Positions 37,564 to 47,778 of a DNA stretch of 64,000 nucleotides are shown here, one piece after another. Numbering within the stretch: the stretch's first letter is position 1; every line of letters begins with the position of its first letter. Made by a program: the position numbers and the translations under genes. Origin of the DNA: Herbinix luporum (lineage in GTDB: Bacteria > Bacillota > Clostridia > Lachnospirales > Lachnospiraceae); the NCBI RefSeq assembly GCF_900070325.1, contig NZ_LN879430.1, forward strand, positions 1,791,379-1,855,378, in the 5' to 3' direction. The notes beneath the pieces are model-generated. The model had not been told where the DNA came from and ran no database searches. It saw only the letters and a list, made by a program, of their open reading frames with translations.

Positions 37564-37591
37564 CTTTACATAAACTTTACAAAACTTTATT
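37564..37591 (-). promoter_or_regulatory. Pho-box-like direct repeats
   Basis: Three copies of a CTTTA(C/T) unit, TTTACA (37565), TTTACA (37576) and TTTATT (37586), are spaced 11 and 10 bases. They lie 14 bases upstream of the -35 of the symporter promoter. PhoP/PhoB proteins bind tandem TTNACA-like repeats with 11-base periodicity, so phosphate-starvation activation is likely. Confidence 0.5.
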
Positions 37592-37603
37592 ACTATAAAA
37601 TAT

Positions 37604-37643
37604 AAAAATCCTGGATGGTCGACGAAAGTAACCATCCGGGATT
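37604..37643 (-). terminator. Terminator of spo0A
   Basis: AATCCCGGATGGT pairs with ACCATCCAGGATT, then TTTTTATATTTTAT on the minus strand, 22 bases after the spo0A stop. Confidence 0.85.
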
Positions 37644-37664
37644 TCATGTTTTCATTAGTATTTA

Positions 37665-38474
37665 TTATATATTGTTAGACCTTAATTTATATTCGAGCCT
37701 TATTTTATCTGCAATCAAGGCTACAAATTCTGAATTTGTAGGCTTGCCTTTTCCGTTACTTACTGTATATCCAAATAACTCGTCTATAGTATCCATCTTT
37801 CCTCTGCTCCATGCTACTTCAATAGCATGACGAATTGCCCTCTCAACCCTACTTGGTGTAGTCTTATGCCGCTTAGCTATTGACGGATAAAGTAATTTTG
37901 TAATTGAATTAAGCATTTCAGCATCATTAACAGACATCATAATCGCATCCCGTAAGTACTGATAACCTTTAATATGTGCTGGAACTCCGATTTCATGAAT
38001 TATATTTGTTACATCCGCCTCCAAATTTCTCTCCATATAATCACTCTTATTCTCATATGCACTGACTCTATGGCTATCTGTAAGCCTAGTATGGCTTTTT
38101 CTCTTAATCTGCTTAATTCTTGACAATACTACGTTACTATCAAATGGCTTCATGATATAATAATTTGCCCCTAATTCAAATGCACTTTCTGTTACTCCTT
38201 CTTGTCCAATGGCTGTAATTATTATAAATGATGGATTCTTTTTAAATTCAGAATCTCTTCTAACCTTCTCCATAACTCCCAGCCCGTCCAATTTAGGCAT
38301 AATCAAATCAAGTAAAACTACATCCGGCTTTTTTTCCTTAATCATGTCTAAGGCATCAATTCCATTTTCTGATTTACCTACTACTTCAATATCTGCATCT
38401 TCCTTCAATATATCTTCTAGTAGATTCACCATCCTTTCGTTGTCGTCAACTATCGCTACATTAATTTTGCTCAT
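37665..38474 (-). CDS. spo0A: Sporulation master response regulator Spo0A
   Basis: The 269-residue protein has a receiver domain (about 1-125) with acidic pocket DDNER, phospho-acceptor Asp in [13 protein letters not shown], and the Lys in [10 protein letters not shown] linker follows, then the Spo0A DNA-binding domain, including the recognition region [17 protein letters not shown] and [17 protein letters not shown]. Phosphorylated Spo0A binds 0A boxes and starts sporulation. The ATG lies 12 bases after GGAGG, slightly long. It is followed by its own terminator and preceded by spoIVB, the classical gene order. Confidence 0.98.
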   Translation of the reverse strand: MSKINVAIVDDNERMVNLLEDILKEDADIEVVGKSENGIDALDMIKEKKPDVVLLDLIMPKLDGLGVMEKVRRDSEFKKNPSFIIITAIGQEGVTESAFELGANYYIMKPFDSNVVLSRIKQIKRKSHTRLTDSHRVSAYENKSDYMERNLEADVTNIIHEIGVPAHIKGYQYLRDAIMMSVNDAEMLNSITKLLYPSIAKRHKTTPSRVERAIRHAIEVAWSRGKMDTIDELFGYTVSNGKGKPTNSEFVALIADKIRLEYKLRSNNI

Positions 38475-38632
38475 ACTTCTTTCCCAACCTCCATTAATTA
38501 TTTATTTTCTTCACCATATTGATATGTTTCATTATCCCCTTCTTGTATTTTGATTCACTGTATATATTTTAAAAACTTCACTATTTGTGATGTTTTATAA
38601 CAAACTTTGTAATTCATGTGATTTATAGTACT

Positions 38633-38661
38633 ATTATATATCTTTGATAAAAATGCGTCAA
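38633..38661 (-). promoter_or_regulatory. Proximal sigma-A promoter of spo0A
   Basis: Minus-strand TTGACG (38656-38661) and TATAAT (38633-38638), spacer 17. The leader is about 150 bases. Confidence 0.65.
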
Positions 38662-38783
38662 TCATTTTGGGTACGGCAATATCACCAAATTATACCTGCT
38701 ATTTTACCCCATTATTTATTAATATTTAACACAATTATCCATAATAGTCTATAAACCCCATAAATTCTACAAGCTATCAAAAT

Positions 38784-38802
38784 ACAGAATAGGAGATTCT
38801 GT
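38784..38802 (-). repeat. Short palindromic hairpin between the two spo0A promoters
   Basis: ACAGAAT / ATTCTGT arms around a five-base AGGAG loop. It lies about 25 bases into the transcript of the distal promoter and has no T-tract. It could be an operator or an RNA stem. Confidence 0.4.
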
Positions 38803-38832
38803 GTAAATATTGTAAATATTTACCATAATTAA

Positions 38833-38861
38833 ATTATAGCTATTACCATTTAAAGATTCAA
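38833..38861 (-). promoter_or_regulatory. Distal sigma-A promoter of spo0A
   Basis: Minus-strand TTGAAT (38856-38861) and perfect TATAAT (38833-38838), spacer 17. The 564-base gap between spoIVB and spo0A (38475-39038) holds these promoters, the 0A box and a hairpin, and no gene that I can see. I could not find a convincing sigma-H promoter. Confidence 0.6.
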
Positions 38862-38879
38862 TTCTTTCTTGTCGCACCA

Positions 38880-38886
38880 TTCGACA
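38880..38886 (-). promoter_or_regulatory. 0A box upstream of spo0A
   Basis: The minus strand reads TGTCGAA, the exact Spo0A-binding consensus, 18 bases upstream of the distal -35. A near match TGTCGCA lies on the plus strand at 38870-38876, so the two face each other. Spo0A autoregulation is known in Bacillus; here it is inferred. Confidence 0.55.
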
Positions 38887-39038
38887 GTTAAAATTTGGTA
38901 AATTATGGAGATTGAATCAGTAACCACAATATTTTGTATAAGTGTTAAACATATGCCCTTAATCTGTTGTTGTATGCTTTGGAACTTCTTTACTTTTTAT
39001 ATTTTTTCGTCGACTTCTTTTTATAACAAAAGATTTGC

Positions 39039-40322
39039 TTATTCCAATTTATTTACCATGTTTTCAATAAATGTACCGTAGCCTTTAGTTGAATCCTGTA
39101 TAAATACATGGGTTACAGCCCCAATTATCTTATTATCTTGGATAATCGGGCTTCCGCTCATACCTTGTACTATTCCTCCTGTTAAATCCAATAACCTTTC
39201 ATCTGTAATTTTAATAACTAAGCCTTTGCTTTGATTAGAGTTACTCATATCCACCTTTTGAATATTAATTTCATAATCAGATAATTTACCGTCTACCATA
39301 CAACGTATATATGCTTTACCTACTTTTACCTCCTGTTTAAATCCGATCTTTAAAGGTTTGAAATCTTCTTTCATCTTATATCTATGGTTAACAGTACCAA
39401 AGATCCCTTGATAAGTATTATCAGTAATACTACCTATTCTATTTTTTTCATTTTGCTTAATTATACCGATTAATTCTCCCGGTTCCCCTTCTTTTCCCTT
39501 TACAATAGACATTATATCTGCATCATAAATATTTCCCTCATCAATTTCCATAAGCTGACCTGTATCAATATCTGTAATACCATGTCCTAAGGCACCAAAA
39601 TATCCATTGGTGGAAATAAAAGTTAGGGTACCGATTCCTTGAGTATCGTCTCTAATCCATGTACCTATTTTATAGTCCCCGTTTGCAGTTTTTGCCGGGG
39701 TAACTATAACATTAATAATTTCACCCCCACGCCTAACTGTAAGCTTAATATCCTTTCCTTCTGATTTCTGGATAGCTTCAATTAGTTCTTCCTTATATTT
39801 AACTTTCTTATCATTAATAGCAATAATATAATCACCGGATTTTAACTTATTATGAGCAGGTTCATAATTTAGACCATCAAAGCCGGTGATTCTTTTATTT
39901 CCCAGAACAAGGATACCGTCGGTTTCTACATTAATACCAATAGGAATTCCACAAGGAATTAAATCTACTGTTTCTATTACATCCAAGGATACACTTTTAA
40001 ATTTAAACAAACCAAAAAGTTTTAAATTTATATTATATCTACCGGTTTTTGATGATTTCAGTGTAAATGGCTCATTAAGGTCAATATTGATTTGATTAGA
40101 AGGTACTTTAGTATCATTTACACTTATTACACCTATATCCTCTGTTTCTATGTTACCCTTAATGGGCATATTAAAACTAAAACTTTCATCTCTATCAACT
40201 AAAATTTTTATTTCATCAGGTATATTTCTTTCTATTTTATAAAGGCACAAAAAAATAAGACCAGCCAAACTTATTATCAAAAGGGATAATAATACCCTCT
40301 TGTATATCTTCTTTCTTCTCAT
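39039..40322 (-). CDS. spoIVB: SpoIVB serine peptidase (S55)
   Basis: The 427-residue protein is the forespore-secreted signalling protease that triggers pro-sigma-K processing in Bacillus. It has an N-terminal membrane helix (about 9-27), a PDZ domain (about 110-200, with KLKSGDYIIAINDKKV), and the S55 domain with the catalytic His in ALGHGITDIDTG and Ser in VQGMSGSPIIQD. An ATG 54 bases upstream is open but lacks a ribosome site; GAGGTG precedes the ATG ending at 40322. It lies between recN and spo0A as in other spore formers. Confidence 0.95.
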   Translation of the reverse strand: MRRKKIYKRVLLSLLIISLAGLIFLCLYKIERNIPDEIKILVDRDESFSFNMPIKGNIETEDIGVISVNDTKVPSNQINIDLNEPFTLKSSKTGRYNINLKLFGLFKFKSVSLDVIETVDLIPCGIPIGINVETDGILVLGNKRITGFDGLNYEPAHNKLKSGDYIIAINDKKVKYKEELIEAIQKSEGKDIKLTVRRGGEIINVIVTPAKTANGDYKIGTWIRDDTQGIGTLTFISTNGYFGALGHGITDIDTGQLMEIDEGNIYDADIMSIVKGKEGEPGELIGIIKQNEKNRIGSITDNTYQGIFGTVNHRYKMKEDFKPLKIGFKQEVKVGKAYIRCMVDGKLSDYEINIQKVDMSNSNQSKGLVIKITDERLLDLTGGIVQGMSGSPIIQDNKIIGAVTHVFIQDSTKGYGTFIENMVNKLE

Positions 40323-40441
40323 CCTTACACACCTCAAGCTAATTTTTATTTTGTGTAAATATCCTTTTTGCATCACTATGTACAGTACTTCATATTATCT
40401 GTACTGTGTTAGGACTCTTTAAAGCTCCCAAAAAATCGAAT

Positions 40442-40472
40442 AAAAAAAGGATATACATAGTATTGTATATCC
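40442..40472 (-). terminator. Terminator of recN
   Basis: GGATATACA / TGTATATCC stem (40449-40472), then TTTTTTTA on the minus strand, 28 bases after the recN stop. Confidence 0.85.
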
Positions 40473-40500
40473 TCGCTTTTGCTATTCAATTTTTCAGCTT

Positions 40501-42186
40501 TTACATTTTGTATTTTTTAGAAGATGAGGCCAGTTCCTTCATTTCTTTTGCATTTTCAAGAACCCGGTCAGTAATAACTGCACCACCTAAGATTCTTGCC
40601 AATTCTTCTATTATTTGATTTTCATTAAGCTCTCTAATATGAGTTTGAGTAGTCTTGCCATCTGTCTCTTTTTCAATAATAAAATGTGCGTCCGCCATGG
40701 CTGCAATCTGTGCCAGATGGGTTATACATATAATTTGATGATGCCTTGCAATTTCTGATAACTGTTCGGAAACCTTCTGTGCCGTTCTTCCGCTTATTCC
40801 TGTATCAATCTCATCAAAAATTAAGCTTTCAATCTCATCCTTTTCTGCCAGTACGGATTTTATTCCTAACATAATTCTTGAAAGTTCTCCTCCTGAAGCC
40901 ACTTTAGATAAGGATTTCATTTCTTCACCGGGATTAGTGGAGATAATAAACTCAGCATCGTCATAGCCGTCAGCGGAATATGTACTGCTTCTTTCAAAGG
41001 TCATATCAAATTTAACATCTAAAAAGTTAAGAGAAATTAAAGCTTCTTTAATCTTAGCCGTAAGCTCCTTAGCCTTGCTTTTTCTTATATCCGATAATCT
41101 TTTTGATAAATCTTCTAACTCTTTTTCTTTCTCACTTAAAGAAGCTTTCAGTTTATCCATATATATATCGTAATCTTTATACTTTAAAAGTTTTTCCTCA
41201 CATTCTTGGCAGTGCTTTATTATCTTCTCAATATCTGCTCCGTATTTCTGCTTTAAATGATTGATTAAATCCAAACGTTTTGTTACTTCATTTAATTCTT
41301 CTTCATAGTTATCCATGTCCGATAAGTACTGAGATAAATCCCTGTTAAAATCATTAAGCAGCTCTTCTACATCGGTGATTTGTCCAAGTAAACCATTTAG
41401 CTTTTCATCATATTCTACCAGCTTTGCCATTTGACGAACGGCCCTACCTATGTTATCTCCCGCTTCATTTATATTATAACCGGTTAAGTTATAAATTGTC
41501 TGTAAACCTTCAGAGATAGTATGGGCATTGGCATACTTTTTATATAAGGCCCCAAGTTCTTCATCCTCCCCGGAAGTTAGGGCGGCGCTTTTTATTTCAT
41601 TAATTTCATATTCAAGGAAAGAAACTTCCCTAAGTCTTTGCTCCTCATCTATTCCTGCACTATCATATTCCTGCTTTAATCTTATGTAATCTTTATAACA
41701 TATACTTAGTTCCTCCTTTAAGGAACCAAGCTCATCTTTGGCAAAACGATCTACAATTTCAAGATGTTTTGCTTTGTTTAACAGTGATTGGTGTTCATGC
41801 TGTCCATGAATATCTATAAGTAGTTGGGCAACGGAAGATATAATATTTCTTGTAACATTTTCACCGTTTAATTTATAAATACTGCGATTTGGCATGATTT
41901 TTCGGCTTATAATTACTAAATTATCTTCCATAGGTATATCAAAGCTATTCATAGCCTCAAAAACTGCCGGAGACTTTGTTTCAAAGACCAGCTCAACCAG
42001 AGCAAAGTCCGCTCCCTTCCGTATAATATCCTTAGATACTTTAGCTCCAAGAGCACAATTTATTGAATCAATGATGATGGATTTGCCTGCCCCGGTTTCT
42101 CCGGTCAGTATATTTAGATGATTCTTAAAATATATCTCTACTTCATTAATAATTGCAAAATTCTTTACATGTAGGCTAATAAGCAA
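40501..42186 (-). CDS. recN: DNA repair protein RecN
   Basis: The 561-residue SMC-like ATPase is recruited to double-strand breaks. Walker A is GETGAGKSIIIDS; the ABC signature is VASGGELSRIMLGIK; Walker B is LIFDEIDTGISG. Between them lie long coiled coils (about 155-380). Length is typical. In clostridia recN normally follows argR; here an 11 kb accessory stretch intervenes, while spoIVB and spo0A follow as usual. Confidence 0.97.
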   Translation of the reverse strand: MLISLHVKNFAIINEVEIYFKNHLNILTGETGAGKSIIIDSINCALGAKVSKDIIRKGADFALVELVFETKSPAVFEAMNSFDIPMEDNLVIISRKIMPNRSIYKLNGENVTRNIISSVAQLLIDIHGQHEHQSLLNKAKHLEIVDRFAKDELGSLKEELSICYKDYIRLKQEYDSAGIDEEQRLREVSFLEYEINEIKSAALTSGEDEELGALYKKYANAHTISEGLQTIYNLTGYNINEAGDNIGRAVRQMAKLVEYDEKLNGLLGQITDVEELLNDFNRDLSQYLSDMDNYEEELNEVTKRLDLINHLKQKYGADIEKIIKHCQECEEKLLKYKDYDIYMDKLKASLSEKEKELEDLSKRLSDIRKSKAKELTAKIKEALISLNFLDVKFDMTFERSSTYSADGYDDAEFIISTNPGEEMKSLSKVASGGELSRIMLGIKSVLAEKDEIESLIFDEIDTGISGRTAQKVSEQLSEIARHHQIICITHLAQIAAMADAHFIIEKETDGKTTQTHIRELNENQIIEELARILGGAVITDRVLENAKEMKELASSSKKYKM

Positions 42187-42334
42187 ATCGCACCCTCCTT
42201 AATAATGAATGACTACAGAAAATCTAAACATATGTTCTGAATGCATTTTATCATATGGGCCAAAATTTATCAATTGTTCTTTTATATCTAATAGTATTTT
42301 CGTTTATATATACAAGAAAAAGTTTTTAGATTAT

Positions 42335-42369
42335 AAAAAATCCCAGAAAAATAAGGTTTTTCTGGGATT
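42335..42369 (-). terminator. Terminator of the Ig-repeat surface protein gene
   Basis: AATCCCAGAAAA / TTTTCTGGGATT stem, then TTTTTTATAA on the minus strand, 27 bases after the stop. Confidence 0.9.
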
Positions 42370-42395
42370 TATATGGTCTTATAAATTACTGCTTC

Positions 42396-45300
42396 CTATT
42401 TAATTTTCACAACTTTCAACTTACAAGTTAGCTTTCTTCCATTAACTGTTGCAGTAATAGTTGTAGTTCCTCTTGCCTTAGATATTATCTGCCCATTTCT
42501 AACTTCGGCTATTTTTGGATTGGCAACATCCCAAGTTACCCTTGAAGTGGCACCTTCTACTACTAAAGTATATCTGCTATACTGCTCCATAACCAAATTA
42601 GTAACATTAAGCCCGATAACCGTAACTTCAATTGTTGCAGTTTTTCCCGAATCCGTCATGGCTGTAATATAGGCCCTGCCGGTTGACTTAGCCTTAATCT
42701 TTCCTTTAGAATTTACACTGGCTACAGAGGAATTATCCGTACTCCAAGTTATAGTATCGTTAGAGTTTATTGGATTTAATACCGGCTTAACAGTTCTTTG
42801 TTCACCCTGTACCATGACTAACTTTTTATCAGATAGAACTATTGAAGTAGCAGGTACTCTTTTATGTACCGTAACTTGACATACCGCAATTTTTTCACTG
42901 TCATCCTGGGCAAGTGCCATAACAGTAACTGTACCTTCCTTAAGTGCAGTTATATATCCGTCCTCATCCACAATAACAATTCCTTCTTCACTTACTATCC
43001 AAATCGGATCCTTATATGTAGCATTCTTAGGCTCTACGGTTACCTTTATCCTCTTTTGTTCTCCAACTAACATACTAATATAACTTTTATCAAATTTTAT
43101 TCTTGTCACCGGACGTACTACTTCAATTTCACAACTGGCCTCTGCCCCGCTGCCATCTAAAGCATATGCTGTAATAGTAGCAAAACCTATTTTATGTGCA
43201 GTAACTTTTCCTTTACTATTAACAGAAGCTACAGACTTGTTACTGGATACCCATCTGAATTTTTGATCTGTGATAATTTCATCATCTACCATTACAGAAA
43301 GAGTTACCGATTTCTTTAAACTAAGTCTATATTCATCATAATTAAGTTCCATAGAGGTTAGCCTTTGCCTTACGGTAACTACACAGCTGGCTGTATAGCC
43401 CCCGTCCTTTGTAGTACAGGTAATAATTGCAGTTCCTGCTGCCACCCCTTTTACTTGGCCCTTATCTGATACAGTTATAATATTGTTATTGGAACTTTTC
43501 CATTCCACATCTAGATTGGAAGCATCACTGGGAGTAACCGATACCTTAAGATCAAAGGTTTCTCCTACATAAATGGTCTTTTCAGAAAAGTTTAGAAGCA
43601 GACCTTTAACAGGTTCTTTTACTGTCACTTTAACATAGGACATACCTCCGGCTTCAGTCCGAGCAATAACAAAGGCTACACCGGCACCTTTTGCTGTTAT
43701 CCTGCCCTTATCATCAACTACTGCCACCTTAGTATCACTGGATTCCCAAACCAAGTGTGAATCAGTTGCATTAGAGGGTATTAAGCTATACTCCAAATCA
43801 TGTACCTGTCCTGTTACCAAATCAATTGAAGGTGAGGCAAATTTTATACCTTCTGCAATCTGCCTAACATTTACCGTACAATAAGCTGTATGGCCTCCGT
43901 CTATGGATTTTAACATAATAACAGTGGTGCCCACTTGCCTTGCAGTAACCCTTCCGGCAGCATCTACTGTAGCTACCCTGGTATTGGTTGATGACCATGT
44001 TACTGCATTTTTACTGGCATTAACAGGAAGTACTGTATATGTAAGCCTTTTTGACTGTCCCACATACATTGTAGTTTCCTTTTCATCCAAAGCCACACTG
44101 GCCACGGGGATTTCAATGCTTATATTACATAAGGCAGTCACTTCCGGATTATCAACCGATGTTGCAATAATGGTCACTTCACCGGGTTTTAATAATGTTA
44201 CAAGTCCGTTATCATTTACCCTGGCTATCTGGGTATTGGATGAGGTCCACTTAATAGCTTTGTTTTGTGCATTTTCAGGATAAACAATAGCCCTTAACTG
44301 AATACTCTTTGCTTGTAAGTTAATAGTAACATTGGTATCGGATAATTTAATACCGGTTACCGGCTGACGTACAGTTATATGACTGTAGCCTACCACTATA
44401 TTATCTTCATTAATTGCTGATAATACAGCATTTCCGCCGGATACACCCTGTACTGTCACGGTAAGGGGATTTTCTTCGATAATTTTAACCACCTTATCGT
44501 TTGATGACTTCCATTTAAGTCTTACACCGCTTAAATTTTTTGGGCTAATGGAAGCATGAAATGTTTTATATTCCCCAATAGCCAGATTTACCTCCGACGG
44601 ATCCACAGTTATATTAGTTACCGATTGCTGTACCGTTATCTCGCATCTGGCTCTTTTTACAACACCCTGTATGGTCTGCTGTGCTGTAATAATTGCAACT
44701 CCGGGTCTTAGGGCTGTTACTAAACCGTCTTCTACCTTGGCGATATTTGGGGCATCACTGCTCCAAACAATCGGTACTGTAGGATCGGTTACAGTAGCAT
44801 GTAATAGCAGTGTTCCATTTGTAAATAGTTTTGCTTCAGTAGCACTTAAAGAAATTCCGTCTATTACTGTTACATTTATAAACTTATCCCCTACAAAAAC
44901 CGAATCATTGTCATATAAATTTGATGAAGTCTTATATACAAGACGTATGGTTGTTTTGCCTTTCTTTCTGGCTGTAATCACACCGGTAGTATGATTAACA
45001 TGGGCAATATTAGAACCACCGGCTTCTTCATAATAAAATTCAAATATCCCAATGTCTGGAATGTTGGAATTATCAGCAATATTATATGTATCCCCAACGG
45101 TCATAACGATATTTTCATCACCTAAATATATAGGGACTATTATCTTCATATATGCATAAGGGGCATTGGTATTAGTGCTGTATTTTTCATTGGCAAATGC
45201 ATATATTTCGTATGTACCTGCTTTTACATTACTAAATGTTACACTTTGGCTGTTCTCACTTATGGAATAATTTAGCTTATTACTTGTAGGAGACAACTTT

Positions 45301-46196
45301 TTATTGTTACTGGCATCATATACCTCCCACTTTAAGTTTGTTCCATAAGTCGCATTGGATTCTATAACAAAGTTACTGGGTACACCCTCAGCCGGTGTAA
45401 AATTCTTATCACTATTACCGGAATGCTTAACAATCTTGTTACCTTCTATATCATCATAGGCTAAGGTAAATGAAGGAGCTACCACCACCCTCATGGATAT
45501 GGATAAGGATTTATCATTTGATGACATGGTATCGGAAGTTACGGTAATTTGCGCACTACCGCCTCCTACAGCCTTTACCTTACCTGTTTCATCAACCGTT
45601 ACCACACTTTCATTATCGCTTTCCCAAGTTACTAAAGATGCTGATACAGCACCTCCTGTAACAGGGTCTGTCTCTCCTTCAGGAGTATAATCCACATATT
45701 TTAAATATATCTGCTTTGGAGGATCATCTACATTATCGATAATTAATATTCTTTCATTAGTGGTTGTTGCAGTGGTCATGCCGGTCTTTTGATAGTCAAA
45801 TTCCAAGTTGACTTTTACCAGGCAACTTAGGGTATATGTATAGTTCTCATGCTTAACTACTGCAGTAATAGTAGAAAAACCCGGTCCTTTCCTTACCATT
45901 TTAACGAAATTAGAACCTTCTGCAGTAGATTCTAGTGTTACAACCCCCGGTTCAGAGGAAACCCATTTTACTTCAGTATTAGGTTCCCATGTTCCTGCGG
46001 TTATATGTAGCAGAACTTCTCTACTTTTCATCTCATATTCTGTTCCCGCTTTTTTCTGCTGTCCGTTAAAGACAAAATAATATTCATCCGGCCTTATAAC
46101 TTCCGAAGAATGGGCTGTATTGCCGGACATTAAAAATATTACAGTTGTTAATAAAATACAGATAGATAGTAAACCTATTCTTTTTGTCCTTGTCAT
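42396..46196 (-). CDS. Secreted surface protein with about 13 bacterial Ig-like (Big_2) repeats
   Basis: The 1266-residue protein has a signal peptide (about 1-31, RTKR then a hydrophobic core and TAHSSE). About 13 copies of the BIG2 motif W-x-S-x-x-x-x-V-A-x-V-x-x-x-G-x-V-x-A-x-x-x-G follow; nine of them form an uninterrupted C-terminal array. Residues about 255-350 do not fit the repeat. There is no LPxTG, SLH or membrane anchor, so retention is unexplained. BIG2 domains occur in adhesins and cell-wall-binding proteins. The repeats differ clearly in sequence, arguing for old duplications. It is monocistronic with a strong AGGAGG site and a terminator. Confidence 0.9.
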   Translation of the reverse strand: MTRTKRIGLLSICILLTTVIFLMSGNTAHSSEVIRPDEYYFVFNGQQKKAGTEYEMKSREVLLHITAGTWEPNTEVKWVSSEPGVVTLESTAEGSNFVKMVRKGPGFSTITAVVKHENYTYTLSCLVKVNLEFDYQKTGMTTATTTNERILIIDNVDDPPKQIYLKYVDYTPEGETDPVTGGAVSASLVTWESDNESVVTVDETGKVKAVGGGSAQITVTSDTMSSNDKSLSISMRVVVAPSFTLAYDDIEGNKIVKHSGNSDKNFTPAEGVPSNFVIESNATYGTNLKWEVYDASNNKKLSPTSNKLNYSISENSQSVTFSNVKAGTYEIYAFANEKYSTNTNAPYAYMKIIVPIYLGDENIVMTVGDTYNIADNSNIPDIGIFEFYYEEAGGSNIAHVNHTTGVITARKKGKTTIRLVYKTSSNLYDNDSVFVGDKFINVTVIDGISLSATEAKLFTNGTLLLHATVTDPTVPIVWSSDAPNIAKVEDGLVTALRPGVAIITAQQTIQGVVKRARCEITVQQSVTNITVDPSEVNLAIGEYKTFHASISPKNLSGVRLKWKSSNDKVVKIIEENPLTVTVQGVSGGNAVLSAINEDNIVVGYSHITVRQPVTGIKLSDTNVTINLQAKSIQLRAIVYPENAQNKAIKWTSSNTQIARVNDNGLVTLLKPGEVTIIATSVDNPEVTALCNISIEIPVASVALDEKETTMYVGQSKRLTYTVLPVNASKNAVTWSSTNTRVATVDAAGRVTARQVGTTVIMLKSIDGGHTAYCTVNVRQIAEGIKFASPSIDLVTGQVHDLEYSLIPSNATDSHLVWESSDTKVAVVDDKGRITAKGAGVAFVIARTEAGGMSYVKVTVKEPVKGLLLNFSEKTIYVGETFDLKVSVTPSDASNLDVEWKSSNNNIITVSDKGQVKGVAAGTAIITCTTKDGGYTASCVVTVRQRLTSMELNYDEYRLSLKKSVTLSVMVDDEIITDQKFRWVSSNKSVASVNSKGKVTAHKIGFATITAYALDGSGAEASCEIEVVRPVTRIKFDKSYISMLVGEQKRIKVTVEPKNATYKDPIWIVSEEGIVIVDEDGYITALKEGTVTVMALAQDDSEKIAVCQVTVHKRVPATSIVLSDKKLVMVQGEQRTVKPVLNPINSNDTITWSTDNSSVASVNSKGKIKAKSTGRAYITAMTDSGKTATIEVTVIGLNVTNLVMEQYSRYTLVVEGATSRVTWDVANPKIAEVRNGQIISKARGTTTITATVNGRKLTCKLKVVKIK

Positions 46197-46329
46197 GTGT
46201 AACCTCCTATAATTCGGCTTATCCTATAAAATATATCGGTTAAACTATTGTTATTCCTTAGTAATTTATACAAAAATTATAAATGTAATCTTTGGCACTT
46301 ATGTGTCATTTAGCCATTATAGTATAAAG

Positions 46330-46378
46330 ATGGCCGTTACATGATTTTCCTGTAAAACCATAATTATGAAACGACCAT
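46330..46378 (-). terminator. Terminator-like inverted repeat after the MATE gene
   Basis: Thirteen-base arms ATGGYCGTTWCAT with two mismatches flank a 23-base loop, 22 bases past the MATE stop. The T-tract is weak (CTTTATACT). Confidence 0.45.
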
Positions 46379-46399
46379 ATTAGCTATAATTAAATTATT

Positions 46400-47725
46400 T
46401 TATATTGATGTAAATTTTCGATATTTTTCCTTTTTGAAGCGGTAGATAAAGCAGGCGGAACGAAAGACCCAGTCTATTGTCATGGCAATCCATACTCCTA
46501 ATACTCCCATATCAAATACAATAGCCAATATATAACTAAAGCCTATCCTCCACATCCACATGGAAAACATAGATACCCACATGGTGAACTTAACATCACT
46601 GGCCGCCCTTAAGGCATTGGGCAAGGAAAATGATGGAGGCCAGAAGAAGGTAGACAAGATACAATGATAAAGCATCAGGGTGGATGCTATATCTGCCGTA
46701 ACATCACTGACCTTATATAGCTTTAAGATTACAGGTATCAAAAATATAATCAGTATATTGAGCCCGGCCATAACTAAATGAGTAATCTTCATCAATTTTT
46801 TGGTATATAACTTAACTCCGTCATAATACCCCGCTCCCACACATTGACCTACTACTGTTATTAAGGCAAGTCCCACGGCTGATCCGGGAAGAACTCCAAA
46901 GCCGCCTATATTACTTGCAATGGAATTGGCGGTAATAGCCGATGTACCCAGTCCCGCCACAATACCTTGAACCAAAATCTTACCTATCTGAAATACACTA
47001 TTTTCCATACCGTTTGGTATACCGATTCTTAAGATACGCTTTATCATTACCATATTGGGCCTATATTTTAAGATATTAACTATGTGAATTGGCATATCCT
47101 TATTCATAAGCAGAATAAACATAACCACAGCTGAAAAAATTCTTGATACTAAAGTCGGAATTGCCGCACCGGCTACCCCCATCTTAAAGCCAAAAATCAA
47201 GATGGCATTACCAGCAACATTAATAACATTGGCAATAATAGAAACAATCATGGATATCTTTGAGTTTCCCATGGAGCGAAACAAGGCTGCACAAGCATTA
47301 TAAACAGCAATAAAGGGATAGGATAAAGCTGAATAAAAAAAGTAGATTCTAGCATTTCTCATAACATCTGCTTCCACTTTACCAAATAAAAAACTTAATA
47401 TCATATTTCGTCCTGCCAATGTAACAATCATAATTATAATTGATAACGCCAAATTAGATACTATAAGCTGCTCTCCTGCAAGGGAGGCATTCTTTTCTTT
47501 TTTTTGTCCCAGAAACTGCGATGATACTACAGCCCCTCCTGTTGCAATAGCACTAAATAATCCGATAAGAAGAAAATTAATGCTATCTACAATAGAAACA
47601 CCTGATACCGCCGCTTCTCCGACCCTAGCCACCATAATACCATCGGCCATACCAACGGTAACAGCCAGTATCTGCTCAATTATCAAGGGAATAATTAATT
47701 TTAGTAAGTCTTTGTTAGTAAACAT
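46400..47725 (-). CDS. MATE-family efflux transporter
   Basis: The 441-residue protein has 12 hydrophobic segments in two MatE halves. It shows the family patterns GTGGAVVSSQFLGQKKEKNA in the first half and GLALITVVGQCVGAGYYDG in the second. MATE proteins export cationic drugs or metabolites using sodium or protons; the substrate is not predictable here. It lies between the Ig-repeat gene and vanW, with its own terminator-like repeat. Confidence 0.9.
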   Translation of the reverse strand: MFTNKDLLKLIIPLIIEQILAVTVGMADGIMVARVGEAAVSGVSIVDSINFLLIGLFSAIATGGAVVSSQFLGQKKEKNASLAGEQLIVSNLALSIIIMIVTLAGRNMILSFLFGKVEADVMRNARIYFFYSALSYPFIAVYNACAALFRSMGNSKISMIVSIIANVINVAGNAILIFGFKMGVAGAAIPTLVSRIFSAVVMFILLMNKDMPIHIVNILKYRPNMVMIKRILRIGIPNGMENSVFQIGKILVQGIVAGLGTSAITANSIASNIGGFGVLPGSAVGLALITVVGQCVGAGYYDGVKLYTKKLMKITHLVMAGLNILIIFLIPVILKLYKVSDVTADIASTLMLYHCILSTFFWPPSFSLPNALRAASDVKFTMWVSMFSMWMWRIGFSYILAIVFDMGVLGVWIAMTIDWVFRSACFIYRFKKEKYRKFTSI

Positions 47726-47778
47726 TTAATCGCTCCTAAGTCTTTTCTAGTCTAGTTTTATTTGATGTTTTTAAAGTC

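Noticed and set aside
42396..46196. Repeated sequence that could look like a CRISPR array or tandem DNA repeat
   Set aside because: The repetition is at protein level (Ig-like units of about 85 residues) with divergent DNA; there are no short identical repeats with equal spacers and no cas genes.
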